A program made the position numbers and the translations under genes. 64,000 bases of DNA, taken from Leptodactylus fallax (lineage: Eukaryota > Chordata > Amphibia > Anura > Leptodactylidae). Below the pieces are notes generated by a model. It did not search any database. It was given only the letters and a program-made list of their open reading frames with translations, and was not told where the DNA came from. The stretch lies in NCBI GenBank assembly GCA_947044405.1, contig CAMRHE010000355.1, positions 1,936,501 to 2,000,500 of the forward strand, in the 5' to 3' direction. Shown in pieces: positions 29,469-44,360 of the stretch (position 1 is the stretch's first letter; each line of letters starts with the position of its first letter).

Positions 29469-32400
29469 CTAAAGGCAAGCGCGCCATTAACCCCGTCGCA
29501 ATAACGCACACCCCTGGGTTAAATCCAGGGCGGCGTTTAGTGCCCAGTGACCCCATCGCCTTTGCGAAGGCAAGCGCGCCATTAACGTCGCAATAACGCA
29601 CACCCCTGGGTTAAATCCAGGGCGATTTAGTGCCCAGTGACCCCATCGCCTTTGCGAAGGCAAGCGCGCCATTAACGTCGCAATAACGCACACCCCTGGG
29701 TTAAATCCAGGGCGACGTTTAGTGCCCAGTGACCCCATCGCCTTTGCAGAAGGCAAGTGCGCTAATAACGTCGCAATAACGCACACCCCTGGTTTAAATC
29801 CAGGGCGACGCCCAGTGCCCAGTGACCCCCATCGCTTTGCGAAGGCAAGCGCTTACCATTAACGTCGCAATAACGCACACCCCTGGGTTAAATCCAGGGC
29901 GACGTTTAGTGCTCAGTGACCCCATCGCCTTTGCGAAGGCAAGCGCGCCATTTACGTCGCAATAACGCACACCCCTGGGCTAAATCCAGGGCGACGTTTA
30001 GTGTCCAGTGACCCCATCGCCTTGCGAAGGCAAGCGCGCTCATTAACGTCGCAATAACGCACACCTCTAAGCAATCCAGGCGACATTTAGTGCCCAGTGA
30101 CCGCATCGCCTTTGCGAAGGCAAGCGCGCTGGTCAAATCGCCGTAATAACGCAATAATACACTTGGGTTAAATCCAGGGCGACGTTAAGTGCCCAGTGAC
30201 CTCCATCGTCTTTGGTGAAGGCAAGCGCGCCATTAACGTCGGTAATAACGCACACCCCTGGGCTAAATCCAGGGTGATGTTTAGTGCCAGGTGACCCCAT
30301 CGCCTTTGCGAAGGCAAGCGCGCCATAAACGCCGCAATAATGCACACCCCTGGGTTAAATCCAGGGCGACGTTTAGTTCCCAGTGACCGCACCGTGCGCT
30401 TTGCGAAGGCAAGCGCGCCATTAACGGGCCGCAATAACGCACACCCCTGGGTTAAATCCAGGCGACGTTTAGTGCCCAGTGACCCCATCGCTTTACGAAG
30501 GTAAGCGCGCCATTAACGTCGCCATAACGCACACCCCTGGGTTAAACCAGGCGACGTTAAGTGCCCAGTGACCCCATCGCCTATGCGAAGTCAAGGGCGC
30601 CATGGCTAACGCCGCAATAACGCACACCCCTGGGCTAAATCCAGGGCGACGTTGCGGCCCAGTGACCGCATCGCCTTTGCGAGGCAAGCGCGCCATTAAC
30701 GTCGCAATAACGCACACCCCTGGGTTAAATCCAGGGCGACGCCTAGTGCCCAGTGACCCCATCGCCTTGCGGGCGTGCCGCCATTAACGTCGCAATAACG
30801 CAGACCCCTGAGCAAATCCAGGGCGACGGCGGAAGCCCAGTGACGCCATCGTCTTTTATGAAGGCAAGCGCGCCAACAACGTCGCAATAACGCACACCGG
30901 GGGGTCAAGCAACCAGGCGATGTTTAGTGCTCAGTGACCCCATCGCCTTTGCGAAGGCAAAGCGCGCCATTAACTTCGCAATAACGCACACCCCTGGGTT
31001 AAATCCAGGGCGACGTTTAGTGCCCATTGACCCCATCGCCTTTGCGAAGGCAAGCGCGCCATTAACGTCGCAATAACGCACACCCCTGGGTTAAATCCAG
31101 GGCGACGTTAAGTGCCCAGTGACCATCGCCTATGCGAAGTCAAGCGCGCCATTAACGTCGCAATAACGCACACCTCTGGGTTAAATCCAGGGCGACGTTA
31201 AGTGCCCAGTGACCGCATCGCCTTTGCGAAAGCAAGCGCGCCATTAACGCCGCAATAACGCACACCCCTGGGTTAAATCCAGGCGACGTTTAGTGCCCAG
31301 TGACCCCATCGCCTTTGCGAAGGCAAGCGCGCCATTAACGTCGCAATAACGCACACCTCAAGTTAAATCCAGGGCGACATTTAGTGCCCAGTGACCGCAT
31401 CGCCTTTGCGAAGGCAAGCGCGCCATTGGCGTCGCAATAACGCACACCCCTGGGTTAAACCAGAGCGACGCGCAGTGCTCAGTGACCCCATCGCCTTTGG
31501 CAGAAGGCAAGCGCGCCATTAACGTCGCAATAACGCACACCTCTGGGTTAAATCCAGGGCGACGTTTAGTGCACGGTGACCCCATCGCCTTTGCGAAGGC
31601 AAGTGCGCCAATAACGTCGCAAAACGCACACCCCTGGTTTAAATCCAGGGCGACGTTTAGTGCCCAGTGACCCCATCGCCTTTGCGAAGGCAAGCGCGCC
31701 ATTAACGTCGCAATAACGCACACCCCTGGGTTAAATCCAGGGCGACGTTTAGTGCCCAGTGACCCCATCGCCTTTGCGAAGGCAAGCGCGCCATTAACGT
31801 CGCAATAACGCACACCCCTGGGTTAAATCCAGGGCGACGTTAAGTGCCCAGTGACCCCATCGCCTTTGCGAAGGCAAGCGCGCCATTAACGTCGCAATAA
31901 CGCACACCCCCTGGGTTAAATCCAGGCGACGCTTAGTGCCAGGTGACCCCATCGCCTTTGCGAAGGAAAGGCGCCATAAACGTCGCAATAATGCACACCC
32001 CTGGGTTAAATCCAGGGGCGACGTTTAGTTCCCAGTGACCGCATCGCCACTGCGAAGGCAAGCGCGCCATTAACGTCGCAATAACGCACACCCCTGGTTT
32101 AAATCCAGGGCGACGTTTTAGTGCCCAGTGACCCCATCGCCTTTGCGAAGGCAAGCGCGCCATTAACGTCGCAATAACGCACACCCCTGGGTTAAATCCA
32201 GGGCGACGTTAAGTGCCCAGTGACCCCATCGCCTATGCGAAGGCAAGCGCGCCATTAACGTCGCAATAACGCACACCCCTGGGTTGGAAATCCAGGGCGA
32301 CGTTAAGTGCCCATTGACCCCATCGCCTTTGCGAAAACAAAAGCGCTATTAACGTCGCAATAACGCACACCCCTGGGTTAAAATCCAGGGCGACGTTTAG

Positions 32401-33260
32401 TGCCCAGTGACCCCATCGCCTTTACGGGCAAGCGCGCCAATAACATCGCAACAACGCATACCCCTTGGGTTAAATCCAGGGCGACGGTGAGTCCCCAGTG
32501 ACCGCACGTCTTTGCGAAGGCAAGCGCGCCATTAACGTGGCAATAACGCACACCCCTGGGTTAAATCCAGGGCGATGTCTAGTGCTCAGTGACCCCATCG
32601 CCTTTGCGAAGGCAAGCGCGCCATTAACTTCGTAACAACGCACACCCCTGTTAGAACCAGGCGACGTTTAGTGCCCAGTGACCCCATCGCCTTTGCGAAG
32701 GCAAGCGCGCCATTAACGTCGCAATAACGCACACCCTGGGTTAAATCCAGGGCGACGTTTAGTGCCCAGTGACCCCATCGCCTTTGCGAAGGCAAGCGCG
32801 CCATTAACGTCGCAACCACGCGCACACCCCTGGGTTAAATCTAGGCGACGTTTAGTGCCAGGTGACCCCATCGCCTTTGCGAAGGCAAGCGCGCCATTAA
32901 CGTCGCAATAACGCAGACCCCTGGGTTAAATCCAGGGCGCGTTTAGTTCCCAGTGACCGCATCGCCCTTTGCGAGGCAAGCGCGCCATTGCGTCGCAATA
33001 GCAGACCCCTGGGTTAAATCCAGGGCGGCGTTTAGTGCCCAGTGACGCCATCGTCTTTGCGAAGGCAAGCGCGCCATTAACGTCGCAATGCGCTACACCC
33101 CTGGGTTAAATCAGGGCGATGTTTAGTGCTCAGTGACCCCATCGCCTTTGCGAAGGCAAGCGCGCCATTAACTTCGCAATAACGCACACCCCTGGGTTAA
33201 GTCAGGGCGGCGTTTAGTGCCCATTGACCCCATCGCCTTTGCGAAGGCAAGCGCGCCATT
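29469..33260. repeat. 92-bp satellite, block G, indel-rich
   Basis: Irregular spacing with many indels. A marker unit combining 'gatgtttagtgctcagtgac' and 'taacttcg' recurs near 30918, 32575 and 33117. Confidence 0.9.
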
Positions 33261-34383
33261 AACGTCGCAATAACGCACACCCCTGGGTTAAATCCAGGGC
33301 GACGTTTAGTGCCCAGTGACCCCATCGCCTTTGCGAAGGCAAGCGCGCCATTAACGTCGCAATAACGCACACCCCTGGGTTAAATCCAGGGCGACGTTTA
33401 GTGCCCAGTGACCCCATCGCCTTTGCGAAGGCAAGCGCGCCATTAACGTCGCAATAACGCACACCCCTGGGTTAAATCCAGGGCGACGTTTAGTGCCCAG
33501 TGACCCCATCGCCTTTGCGAAGGCAAGCGCGCCATTAACGTCGCAATAACGCACACCCCTGGGTTAAATCCAGGGCGACGTTTAGTGCCCAGTGACCCCA
33601 TCGCCTTTGCGAAGGCAAGCGCGCCATTAACGTCGCAATAACGCACACCCCTGGGTTAAATCCAGGGCGACGTTTAGTGCCCAGTGACCCCATCGCCTTT
33701 GCGAAGGCAAGCGCGCCATTAACGTCGCAATAACGCACACCCCTGGGTTAAATCCAGGGCGACGTTTAGTGCCCAGTGACCCCATCGCCTTTGCGAAGGC
33801 AAGCGCGCCATTAACGTCGCAATAACGCACACCCCTGGGTTAAATCCAGGGCGACGTTTAGTGCCCAGTGACCCCATCGCCTTTGCGAAGGCAAGCGCGC
33901 CATTAACGTCGCAATAACGCACACCCCTGGGTTAAATCCAGGGCGACGTTTAGTGCCCAGTGACCCCATCGCCTTTGCGAAGGCAAGCGCGCCATTAACG
34001 TCGCAATAACGCACACCCCTGGGTTAAATCCAGGGCGACGTTTAGTGCCCAGTGACCCCATCGCCTTTGCGAAGGCAAGCGCGCCATTAACGTCGCAATA
34101 ACGCACACCCCTGGGTTAAATCCAGGGCGACGTTTAGTGCCCAGTGACCCCATCGCCTTTGCGAAGGCAAGCGCGCCATTAACGTCGCAATAACGCACAC
34201 CCCTGGGTTAAATCCAGGGCGACGTTTAGTGCCCAGTGACCCCATCGCCTTTGCGAAGGCAAGCGCGCCATTAACGTCGCAATAACGCACACCCCTGGGT
34301 TAAATCCAGGGCGACGTTTAGTGCCCAGTGACCCCATCGCCTTTGCGAAGGCAAGCGCGCCATTAACGTCGCAATAACGCACA
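33261..34383. repeat. 92-bp satellite, block H, identical units
   Basis: About 12 consecutive identical consensus units between two irregular blocks. Confidence 0.93.
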
Positions 34384-37300
34384 CCCTGAGTTAAATCAGG
34401 GCGACGTTTAGTGGCCAGTGACCCCATCGCCTTTGCGAAGGCAAGCGCGCCATTAACGTCGCAATAACGCACACCCTGGGTTAAATCCGGGGCGACGTTT
34501 AGTGCCCGGTGACCCCATCGCTGCCGAAGGCAAGCGCGCCATTAACGTCGCAATAACGCACACCCCTGGGTTGGAAATCCCGGGGCGACGTTTAGTGCCC
34601 AGTGACCCCATCGCCTTTAGAGAGCAAGCGCGCCATTAACATAGCAATAACGCACACCCCTGGGTTAAATCCCCCAGAGCGTTTAGTGCCCAGTGACCTC
34701 GCCTTTGCGAGGCAAGCGCACCATTAACGTCGCAATAACGCACACCCTGAGTTGGAAATCCCGAGACGACGTTTGAGGCCCAGTGACCCCCATCGCCTTT
34801 GCGGTAGCGCGCCATTAACGTGTGCGCACACCCCTGGGTTAAATCCCGGGGGCAGCGTTTAGTGCCCAGTGACCCCATCGCCTTTGCGAAGGCAAGCGCG
34901 CCATTAACGTCGCAATAACGCACACCTCTGGGTTAATCAGGGGCGACGTTTGGTGCCTAGTGACCCCCATCGCCTTTGCCGAAGGAAAGCGCGCCATTAG
35001 CATTGTAATAACGCACACCCCTGGGTTAAATCCAGGGCGACGTTTAGTGCCCAGTGACCCCATCGCCTTTGCGAAGGCAAGCGCGCCATTAACGTCGCAA
35101 TAACGCACACCCCTGGGTTAAATCAGGGGCGACGTTTAGTGCCCAGTAAACCCCATCGCCTTTGCGGGCGCAAGCGCGCCATTAACGTCGCAATAACGCA
35201 CACCCCTGGGTTAAAAATCAGAGCGACGTTTAGTGCCCAGTGACCCCATCGCCTTTGCGAAGGCAAGCGCGCCATTAATGTCGCAATAACGCACACCCCT
35301 GGGTTAAATCCAGGCGACGTTTAGTGCCCAGTGACCCCCATCGCCTTTGCGAGGCAAGCGAGCCATTAACGTCGCAATAACGGACACCCCTTGGTTAAAT
35401 CCCGGGCGATGTTTAGTGCCCAGTGACCGCATCGCCTTTGCGAAGGCAATCGCGCCATTAACGTCGCAATAGGCACACCCCTGGGTTAAATCCCAGGCGG
35501 CGTTCGATGCCCAGTGACCCCATGCGCCTTTGCGAAGGCAAGCGCGCCATTGCGTCGCAATAACGCACACCCCTGGGTTAAATCCAGGCGACGTTTAGTG
35601 CCCGGTGACCCCATCGCCTTTGCGAAGGCAAGCGAGCCATTAACGTCGCAGTAACGCACACCCCTGGGTTAAATCCAGGGCGGCCGTTTAGTGCCCAGTG
35701 ACCCCATCGCCTTTGCGAAGGCAAGCGCGCCATTAACGTCACAATAACGCACACCCCTGGGTTAAGTCAGGGCGACGTTTGAGTCGCAGTGACCCCATCG
35801 CCTTTGCGAAGGCAAGCGCGCCATTAACGTCGCAATAGCGCACACCTCTGGGTTAAATCCAGGGCGACGTTTACTGCCTAGTGACCCCATCGCCTTTGCG
35901 AAAGGCAAGCGCGCCATTAACGTCGCAATAACGCACACCCCTGGGTTCGTAGAGCGACGTTTAGTGCCCAGTGACCCCATCGCCTTTGCGAGAGCAAGCG
36001 CGCCATTAACGTCGCAATAACGCACACCCCTGGGTTAAATCCAGGGCGCGTTTAGTGCCCAGTGACCCCATCGCCTTTGCGAAGGCAAGCGAGCCATTAA
36101 CGTCGCAATACTTTTCACACCCCACTGGGTTAAATCCCGGGGCGACGTTCGTGCCCAGTGACCCCATCGCCTTTGCGAGCGCAAGCGCGCCATTAACATC
36201 ACAATAAGCACACCCTGGGTTAAATCCAGGGTGGCGTTTCGTGCCCGTGACCCCATCGCCTTTCTTAAGGCAAGCGCTCCATTAACGTACGCAATAACGC
36301 ACACCCCTGGGTTAAATCCAGGGGGCGGCGTTTAGTGTGATGACCCCATCGCCGCTGCCGAAGGCAAGCGCGCCATTAACGTCGCAATAACGCACACCTC
36401 TGGGTTAAATCCCAGGGCGGCGTTTACTGCCTAGTGACCCCATCTCCTTTTGCGAGCAAGCGCGCCATTAACGTCGCAGTAACGCACCCCTGGGTTAAAT
36501 CCAGGGCGACGTTTAGTGCCCAGTGACCCCACATCGCCTTTGCGAAGGCAAAGCGCGCCATTAACGTCGCAATAACGCACACCCTGGGTTAAATCCAGGG
36601 CGCGTTTAGTGCCCAGTGGCCCCATCGCCTTTGCGAGAGCAAGCGAGCCATTAACGTCGCAATAACGCACACCCCTGGGTTAAATCCAGGGCGGCGTTTA
36701 GTGCCCAGTGACCCCATAGCCTTTGCGAAGGCAGCGCATGCGTCACAATAACGCACACCCTGGGTTAAATCCGGGGTGACGTTTCGTGCCCAGTACCATC
36801 GCCTTTCTTAAGGCAGGCGCTCCATTAACGTCGCCAATAACGCACACCCTGGGTTAAATCCAGGGCGACGTTTAGTGCCCAGTGACCCCATCGCCTTTCG
36901 CGAAGGCAAAGCGCGCCATTAACGTCGCAATCGCACACCTCTGGGTTAAATCCAGGGCGACGTTTACTGCCTAGTGACCCCATCTCGCTTTGCGAAGGCA
37001 AGCGCGCCATTAACGTCGCAATAACGCACACCCCTGGGTTAAATCCAGGCGGCGTTTAGTGCCCAGTGACCCCATCGCCTTTGCGCGAGCAAGCGCGCCA
37101 TAACGTCGCAATAACGCACACCCCCTGGGTTAAATCCAGGGCGGCGTTTAGTGCCCAGTGACCCCATCGCCTTTGCGAAGGCAAGCGCGCCATTAACGTC
37201 GCAATAACGCACACCCCACTGGGTTAAATCCAGGGCGACGTTTAGTGCCCAGTGACCCCATCGCCTTTGCGAAGGCAAGCGCGCCATTAACATGGCAATA

Positions 37301-38600
37301 ACGCACACCCCTGGGTTAAATCCAGGGCGACGTTTAGTGCCCAGTGACCCTCGCCTTTGCGAGGCAAGCGCACCATTAACGTATGACAACGCACACCCCT
37401 GGGTTAAATCCCGGCGGCGTTTAGGGCCCAGTGACCCCATCGCCTTTGCGAAGGCAAGCGCGCCATTCGCCGTCGCAATAACGCACACCCCTGGAGTTCG
37501 TCAGGGCGGCGTTTGGTGCTGACAGCCCCATACGCCTTTGCGAAGGCAAGCGCCATTAACGTCGCAATAACGCACACCTCTGGAGTTAAATCCAGGGCGA
37601 CGTTTGGTATGGCCATTATCGCCTTTGCGAAGAAGCGCGCCATTAACGTCGCAATAACGCACACCCCTGAGTTAAATCCAGGCGACGTTTAGTGCCCAGT
37701 GACCCCATCGCCTTTGCGAAGGCAAGCGCGCCATTAACGTCGCAATAACGCACACCCTGGGGCGTCAGGAAAGCGTTTAGTGCCCAGTGACTTATCGCCT
37801 TTGCGAAGGCAAGCGCGCCATTAACGTCGCAATAACGCACACCCTGGGTTAAATCCCGGGAAGGCGGCGTTTGATGCCCAGTGACCCCATCGCCTTTAAG
37901 GAAACAGCGCGCCATTAATGTCGCAATAACGCACACCCTGAGTTCGTCAGGGCGACGTTTAGTGCCCAGTGACCCCATCGCCTTTGCGAAGGCAAGCGAG
38001 CCATTAACGTCGCAATAACGGACACCCCTTGGTTAAATCCCAGGCGATGTTTGGTGCCCAGTGACCGCATCGCCTTTGCGAAGGCAATCGCGCCATTAAC
38101 GTCGCAATAACGCACACCCCTGGGGTTAAATCCCGGGGCGACGTTTGGTGCCAAGGTGACCTCATCGCCTTTGCGAAGGCAAGCGCGCCATTAACGTATA
38201 AATAACGCACACACCCCTGGGTTAAATCCGGGGCAGTTTTGTGCCAGGTGACCCCATCGCCTTTGCGAAGGCAAGCGCGCCATTAACGTCGCAATAACGC
38301 ACACCCCCTTGGATAAATCAGGGCGACGTTTGGTGCCCAGTGACCCCATCGCCTTTGCGAGGCAAGCGCGCCATTAACGTAGCAATAATGCACACCCCTG
38401 GGTTAAATCAGGGCGTTTAGTGCCCGGTGACCCCATCGCCTTTGCGAAGGCAAGCGCGCCATTAAGGTCGCAATAACGCACACCCCTGGGTTAAATCCAG
38501 GCGGCGGTAGTGCCCAGTGACCCCATCGCCTTTGCGAAGGCAAGCGCGCCATTAACGTCGCATCACGCACACCCCTGGGTTAAATCCAGGCGACGTTTAG
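34384..38600. repeat. 92-bp satellite, block I, indel-rich
   Basis: Irregular spacing; recurrent one-base losses or gains in C and G runs ('cccgggg', 'ggcggcg'), truncated hairpins and occasional lost half-units. 'tttcttaagg' units appear near 36262 and 36807. Confidence 0.9.
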
Positions 38601-41600
38601 TGCCCAGTGACCCCATCGCCTTTGCGAAGGCAAGCGCGCCATTAACGTCGCAATAACGCACACCCCTGGGTTAAATCCAGGGCGACGTTTAGTGCCCAGT
38701 GACCCCATCGCCTTTGCGAAGGCAAGCGCGCCATTAACGTCGCAATAACGCACACCCCTGGGTTAAATCCAGGGCGACGTTTAGTGCCCAGTGACCCCAT
38801 CGCCTTTGCGAAGGCAAGCGCGCCATTAACGTCGCAATAACGCACACCCCTGGGTTAAATCCAGGGCGACGTTTAGTGCCCAGTGACCCCATCGCCTTTG
38901 CGAAGGCAAGCGCGCCATTAACGTCGCAATAACGCACACCCCTGGGTTAAATCCAGGGCGACGTTTAGTGCCCAGTGACCCCATCGCCTTTGCGAAGGCA
39001 AGCGCGCCATTAACGTCGCAATAACGCACACCCCTGGGTTAAATCCAGGGCGACGTTTAGTGCCCAGTGACCCCATCGCCTTTGCGAAGGCAAGCGCGCC
39101 ATTAACGTCGCAATAACGCACACCCCTGGGTTAAATCCAGGGCGACGTTTAGTGCCCAGTGACCCCATCGCCTTTGCGAAGGCAAGCGCGCCATTAACGT
39201 CGCAATAACGCACACCCCTGGGTTAAATCCAGGGCGACGTTTTTAGTGCCCATCTTGACCCCATCGCCTTTGCGAAGGCAAGCGCGCCATTAACGTCGCA
39301 ATAACGCACACCCCTGGGTTAAATCCAGGGCGACGTTTAGTGCCCAGTGACCCCATCGCCTTTGCGAAGGCAAGCGCGCCATTAACGTCGCAATAACGCA
39401 CACCCCTGGGTTAAATCCAGGGCGACGTTTAGTGCCCAGTGACCCCATCGCCTTTGCGAAGGCAAGCGCGCCATTAACGTCGCAATAACGCACACCCCTG
39501 GGTTAAATCCAGGGCGACGTTTAGTGCCCAGTGACCCCATCGCCTTTGCGAAGGCAAGCGCGCCATTAACGTCGCAATAACGCACACCCCTGGGTTAAAT
39601 CCAGGGCGACGTTTAGTGCCCAGTGACCCCATCGCCTTTGCGAAGGCAAGCGCGCCATTAACGTCGCAATAACGCACACCCCTGGGTTAAATCCAGGGCG
39701 ACGTTTAGTGCCCAGTGACCCCATCGCCTTTGCGAAGGCAAGCGCGCCATTAACGTCGCAATAACGCACACCCCTGGGTTAAATCCAGGGCGACGTTTAG
39801 TGCCCAGTGACCCCATCGCCTTTGCGAAGGCAAGCGCGCCATTAACGTCGCAATAACGCACACCCCTGGGTTAAATCCAGGGCGACGTTTAGTGCCCAGT
39901 GACCCCATCGCCTTTGCGAAGGCAAGCGCGCCATTAACGTCGCAATAACGCACACCCCTGGGTTAAATCCAGGGCGACGTTTAGTGCCCAGTGACCCCAT
40001 CGCCTTTGCGAAGGCAAGCGCGCCATTAACGTCGCAATAACGCACACCCCTGGGTTAAATCCAGGGCGACGTTTAGTGCCCAGTGACCCCATCGCCTTTG
40101 CGAAGGCAAGCGCGCCATTAACGTCGCAATAACGCACACCCCTGGGTTAAATCCAGGGCGACGTTTAGTGCCCAGTGACCCCATCGCCTTTGCGAAGGCA
40201 AGCGCGCCATTAACGTCGCAATAACGCACACCCCTGGGTTAAATCCAGGGCGACGTTTAGTGCCCAGTGACCCCATCGCCTTTGCGAAGGCAAGCGCGCC
40301 ATTAACGTCGCAATAACGCACACCCCTGGGTTAAATCCCTGGGGGCGACGTTTAGTGCCCAGTGACCCCATCGCCTTTGCGAAGGCAAGCGCGCCATTAA
40401 CGTCGCAATAACGCACACCCCTGGGTTAAATCCAGGGCGACGTTTAGTGCCCAGTGACCCCATCGCCTTTGCGAAGGCAAGCGCGCCATTAACGTCGCAA
40501 TAACGCACACCCCTGGGTTAAATCCAGGGCGACGTTTAGTGCCCAGTGACCCCATCGCCTTTGCGAAGGCAAGCGCGCCATTAACGTCGCAATAACGCAC
40601 ACCCCTGGGTTAAATCCAGGGCGACGTTTAGTGCCCAGTGACCCCATCGCCTTTGCGAAGGCAAGCGCGCCATTAACGTCGCAATAACGCACACCCCTGG
40701 GTTAAATCCAGGGCGACGTTTAGTGCCCAGTGACCCCATCGCCTTTGCGAAGGCAAGCGCGCCATTAACGTCGCAATAACGCACACCCCTGGGTTAAATC
40801 CAGGGCGACGTTTAGTGCCCAGTGACCCCATCGCCTTTGCGAAGGCAAGCGCGCCATTAACGTCGCAATAACGCACACCCCTGGGTTAAATCCAGGGCGA
40901 CGTTTAGTGCCCAGTGACCCCATCGCCTTTGCGAAGGCAAGCGCGCCATTAACGTCGCAATAACGCACACCCCTGGGTTAAATCCAGGGCGTCGCAATAA
41001 CGTTTAGTGCCCAGTGACCCCATCGCCTTTGCGAAGGCAAGCGCGCCATTAACGTCGCAATAACGCACACCCCTGGGTTAAATCCAGGGCGACGTTTAGT
41101 GCCCAGTGACCCCATCGCCTTTGCGAAGGCAAGCGCGCCATTAACGTCGCAATAACGCACACCCCTGGGTTAAATCCAGGGCGACGTTTAGTGCCCAGTG
41201 ACCCCATCGCCTTTGCGAAGGCAAGCGCGCCATTAACGTCGCAATAACGCACACCCCTGGGTTAAATACGTTTAGTGCCCAGTGACCCCATCGCCTTTGC
41301 GAAGGCAAGCGCGCCATTAACGTCGCACCCCTGGGTTAAATCCAGGGCGACGTTTAGTGCCCAGTGACCCCATCGCCTTTGCGAAGGCAAGCGCGCCATT
41401 AACGTCGCAATAACGCACACCCCTGGGTTAAATCCAGGGCGACGTTTAGTGCCCAGTGACCCCATCGCCTTTGCGAAGGCAAGCGCGCCATTAACGTCGC
41501 AATAACGCACACCCCTGGGTTAAATCCAGGGCGACGTTTAGTGCCCAGTGACCCCATCGCCTTTGCGAAGGCAAGCGCGCCATTAACGTCGCAATAACGC

Positions 41601-44360
41601 ACACCCCTGGGTTAAATCCAGGGCGACGTTTAGTGCCCAGTGACCCCATCGCCTTTGCGAAGGCAAGCGCGCCATTAACGTCGCAATAACGCACACCCCT
41701 GGGTTAAATCCAGGGCGACGTTTAGTGCCCAGTGACCCCATCGCCTTTGCGAAGGCAAGCGCGCCATTAACGTCGCAATAACGCACACCCCTGGGTTAAA
41801 TCCAGGGCGACGTTTAGTGCCCAGTGACCCCATCGCCTTTGCGAAGGCAAGCGCGCCATTAACGTCGCAATAACGCACACCCCTGGGTTAAATCCAGGGC
41901 GACGTTTAGTGCCCAGTGACCCCATCGCCTTTGCGAAGGCAAGCGCGCCATTAACGTCGCAATAACGCACACCCCTGGGTTAAATCCAGGGCGACGTTTA
42001 GTGCCCAGTGACCCCATCGCCTTTGCGAAGGCAAGCGCGCCATTAACGTCGCAATAACGCACACCCCTGGGTTAAATCCAGGGCGACGTTTAGTGCCCAG
42101 TGACCCCATCGCCTTTGCGAAGGCAAGCGCGCCATTAACGTCGCAATAACGCACACCCCTGGGTTAAATCCAGGGCGACGTTTAGTGCCCAGTGACCCCA
42201 TCGCCTTTGCGAAGGCAAGCGCGCCATTAACGTCGCAATAACGCACACCCCTGGGTTAAATCCAGGGCGACGTTTAGTGCCCAGTGACCCCATCGCCTTT
42301 GCGAAGGCAAGCGCGCCATTAACGTCGCAATAACGCACACCCCTGGGTTAAATCCAGGGCGACGTTTAGTGCCCAGTGACCCCATCGCCTTTGCGAAGGC
42401 AAGCGCGCCATTAACGTCGCAATAACGCACACCCCTGGGTTAAATCCAGGGCGACGTTTAGTGCCCAGTGACCCCATCGCCTTTGCGAAGGCAAGCGCGC
42501 CATTAACGTCGCAATAACGCACACCCCTGGGTTAAATCCAGGGCGACGTTTAGTGCCCAGTGACCCCATCGCCTTTGCGAAGGCAAGCGCGCCATTAACG
42601 TCGCAATAACGCACACCCCTGGGTTAAATCCAGGGCGACGTTTAGTGCCCAGTGACCCCATCGCCTTTGCGAAGGCAAGCGCGCCATTAACGTCGCAATA
42701 ACGCACACCCCTGGGTTAAATCCAGGGCGACGTTTAGTGCCCAGTGACCCCATCGCCTTTGCGAAGGCAAGCGCGCCATTAACGTCGCAATAACGCACAC
42801 CCCTGGGTTAAATCCAGGGCGACGTTTAGTGCCCAGTGACCCCATCGCCTTTGCGAAGGCAAGCGCGCCATTAACGTCGCAATAACGCACACCCCTGGGT
42901 TAAATCCAGGGCGACGTTTAGTGCCCAGTGACCCCATCGCCTTTGCGAAGGCAAGCGCGCCATTAACGTCGCAATAACGCACACCCCTGGGTTAAATCCA
43001 GGGCGACGTTTAGTGCCCAGTGACCCCATCGCCTTTGCGAAGGCAAGCGCGCCATTAACGTCGCAATAACGCACACCCCTGGGTTAAATCCAGGGCGACG
43101 TTTAGTGCCCAGTGACCCCATCGCCTTTGCGAAGGCAAGCGCGCCATTAACGTCGCAATAACGCACACCCCTGGGTTAAATCCAGGGCGACGTTTAGTGC
43201 CCAGTGACCCCATCGCCTTTGCGAAGGCAAGCGCGCCATTAACGTCGCAATAACGCACACCCCTGGGTTAAATCCAGGGCGACGTTTAGTGCCCAGTGAC
43301 CCCATCGCCTTTGCGAAGGCAAGCGCGCCATTAACGTCGCAATAACGCACACCCCTGGGTTAAATCCAGGGCGACGTTTAGTGCCCAGTGACCCCATCGC
43401 CTTTGCGAAGGCAAGCGCGCCATTAACGTCGCAATAACGCACACCCCTGGGTTAAATCCAGGGCGACGTTTAGTGCCCAGTGACCCCATCGCCTTTGCGA
43501 AGGCAAGCGCGCCATTAACGTCGCAATAACGCACACCCCTGGGTTAAATCCAGGGCGACGTTTAGTGCCCAGTGACCCCATCGCCTTTGCGAAGGCAAGC
43601 GCGCCATTAACGTCGCAATAACGCACACCCCTGGGTTAAATCCAGGGCGACGTTTAGTGCCCAGTGACCCCATCGCCTTTGCGAAGGCAAGCGCGCCATT
43701 AACGTCGCAATAACGCACACCCCTGGGTTAAATCCAGGGCGACGTTTAGTGCCCAGTGACCCCATCGCCTTTGCGAAGGCAAGCGCGCCATTAACGTCGC
43801 AATAACGCACACCCCTGGGTTAAATCCAGGGCGACGTTTAGTGCCCAGTGACCCCATCGCCTTTGCGAAGGCAAGCGCGCCATTAACGTCGCAATAACGC
43901 ACACCCCTGGGTTAAATCCAGGGCGACGTTTAGTGCCCAGTGACCCCATCGCCTTTGCGAAGGCAAGCGCGCCATTAACGTCGCAATAACGCACACCCCT
44001 GGGTTAAATCCAGGGCGACGTTTAGTGCCCAGTGACCCCATCGCCTTTGCGAAGGCAAGCGCGCCATTAACGTCGCAATAACGCACACCCCTGGGTTAAA
44101 TCCAGGGCGACGTTTAGTGCCCAGTGACCCCATCGCCTTTGCGAAGGCAAGCGCGCCATTAACGTCGCAATAACGCACACCCCTGGGTTAAATCCAGGGC
44201 GACGTTTAGTGCCCAGTGACCCCATCGCCTTTGCGAAGGCAAGCGCGCCATTAACGTCGCAATAACGCACACCCCTGGGTTAAATCCAGGGCGACGTTTA
44301 GTGCCCAGTGACCCCATCGCCTTTGCGAAGGCAAGCGCGCCATTAACGTCGCAATAACGC
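38601..44360. repeat. 92-bp satellite, block J, near-identical units
   Basis: About 62 units identical to consensus except for a few length changes: 39240-39258, 40336-40345, 40990-41003 (inserted 'gtcgcaataac' copy), 41266-41272 and 41325-41332 (deletions). I see no isolated substitutions. Confidence 0.93.
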
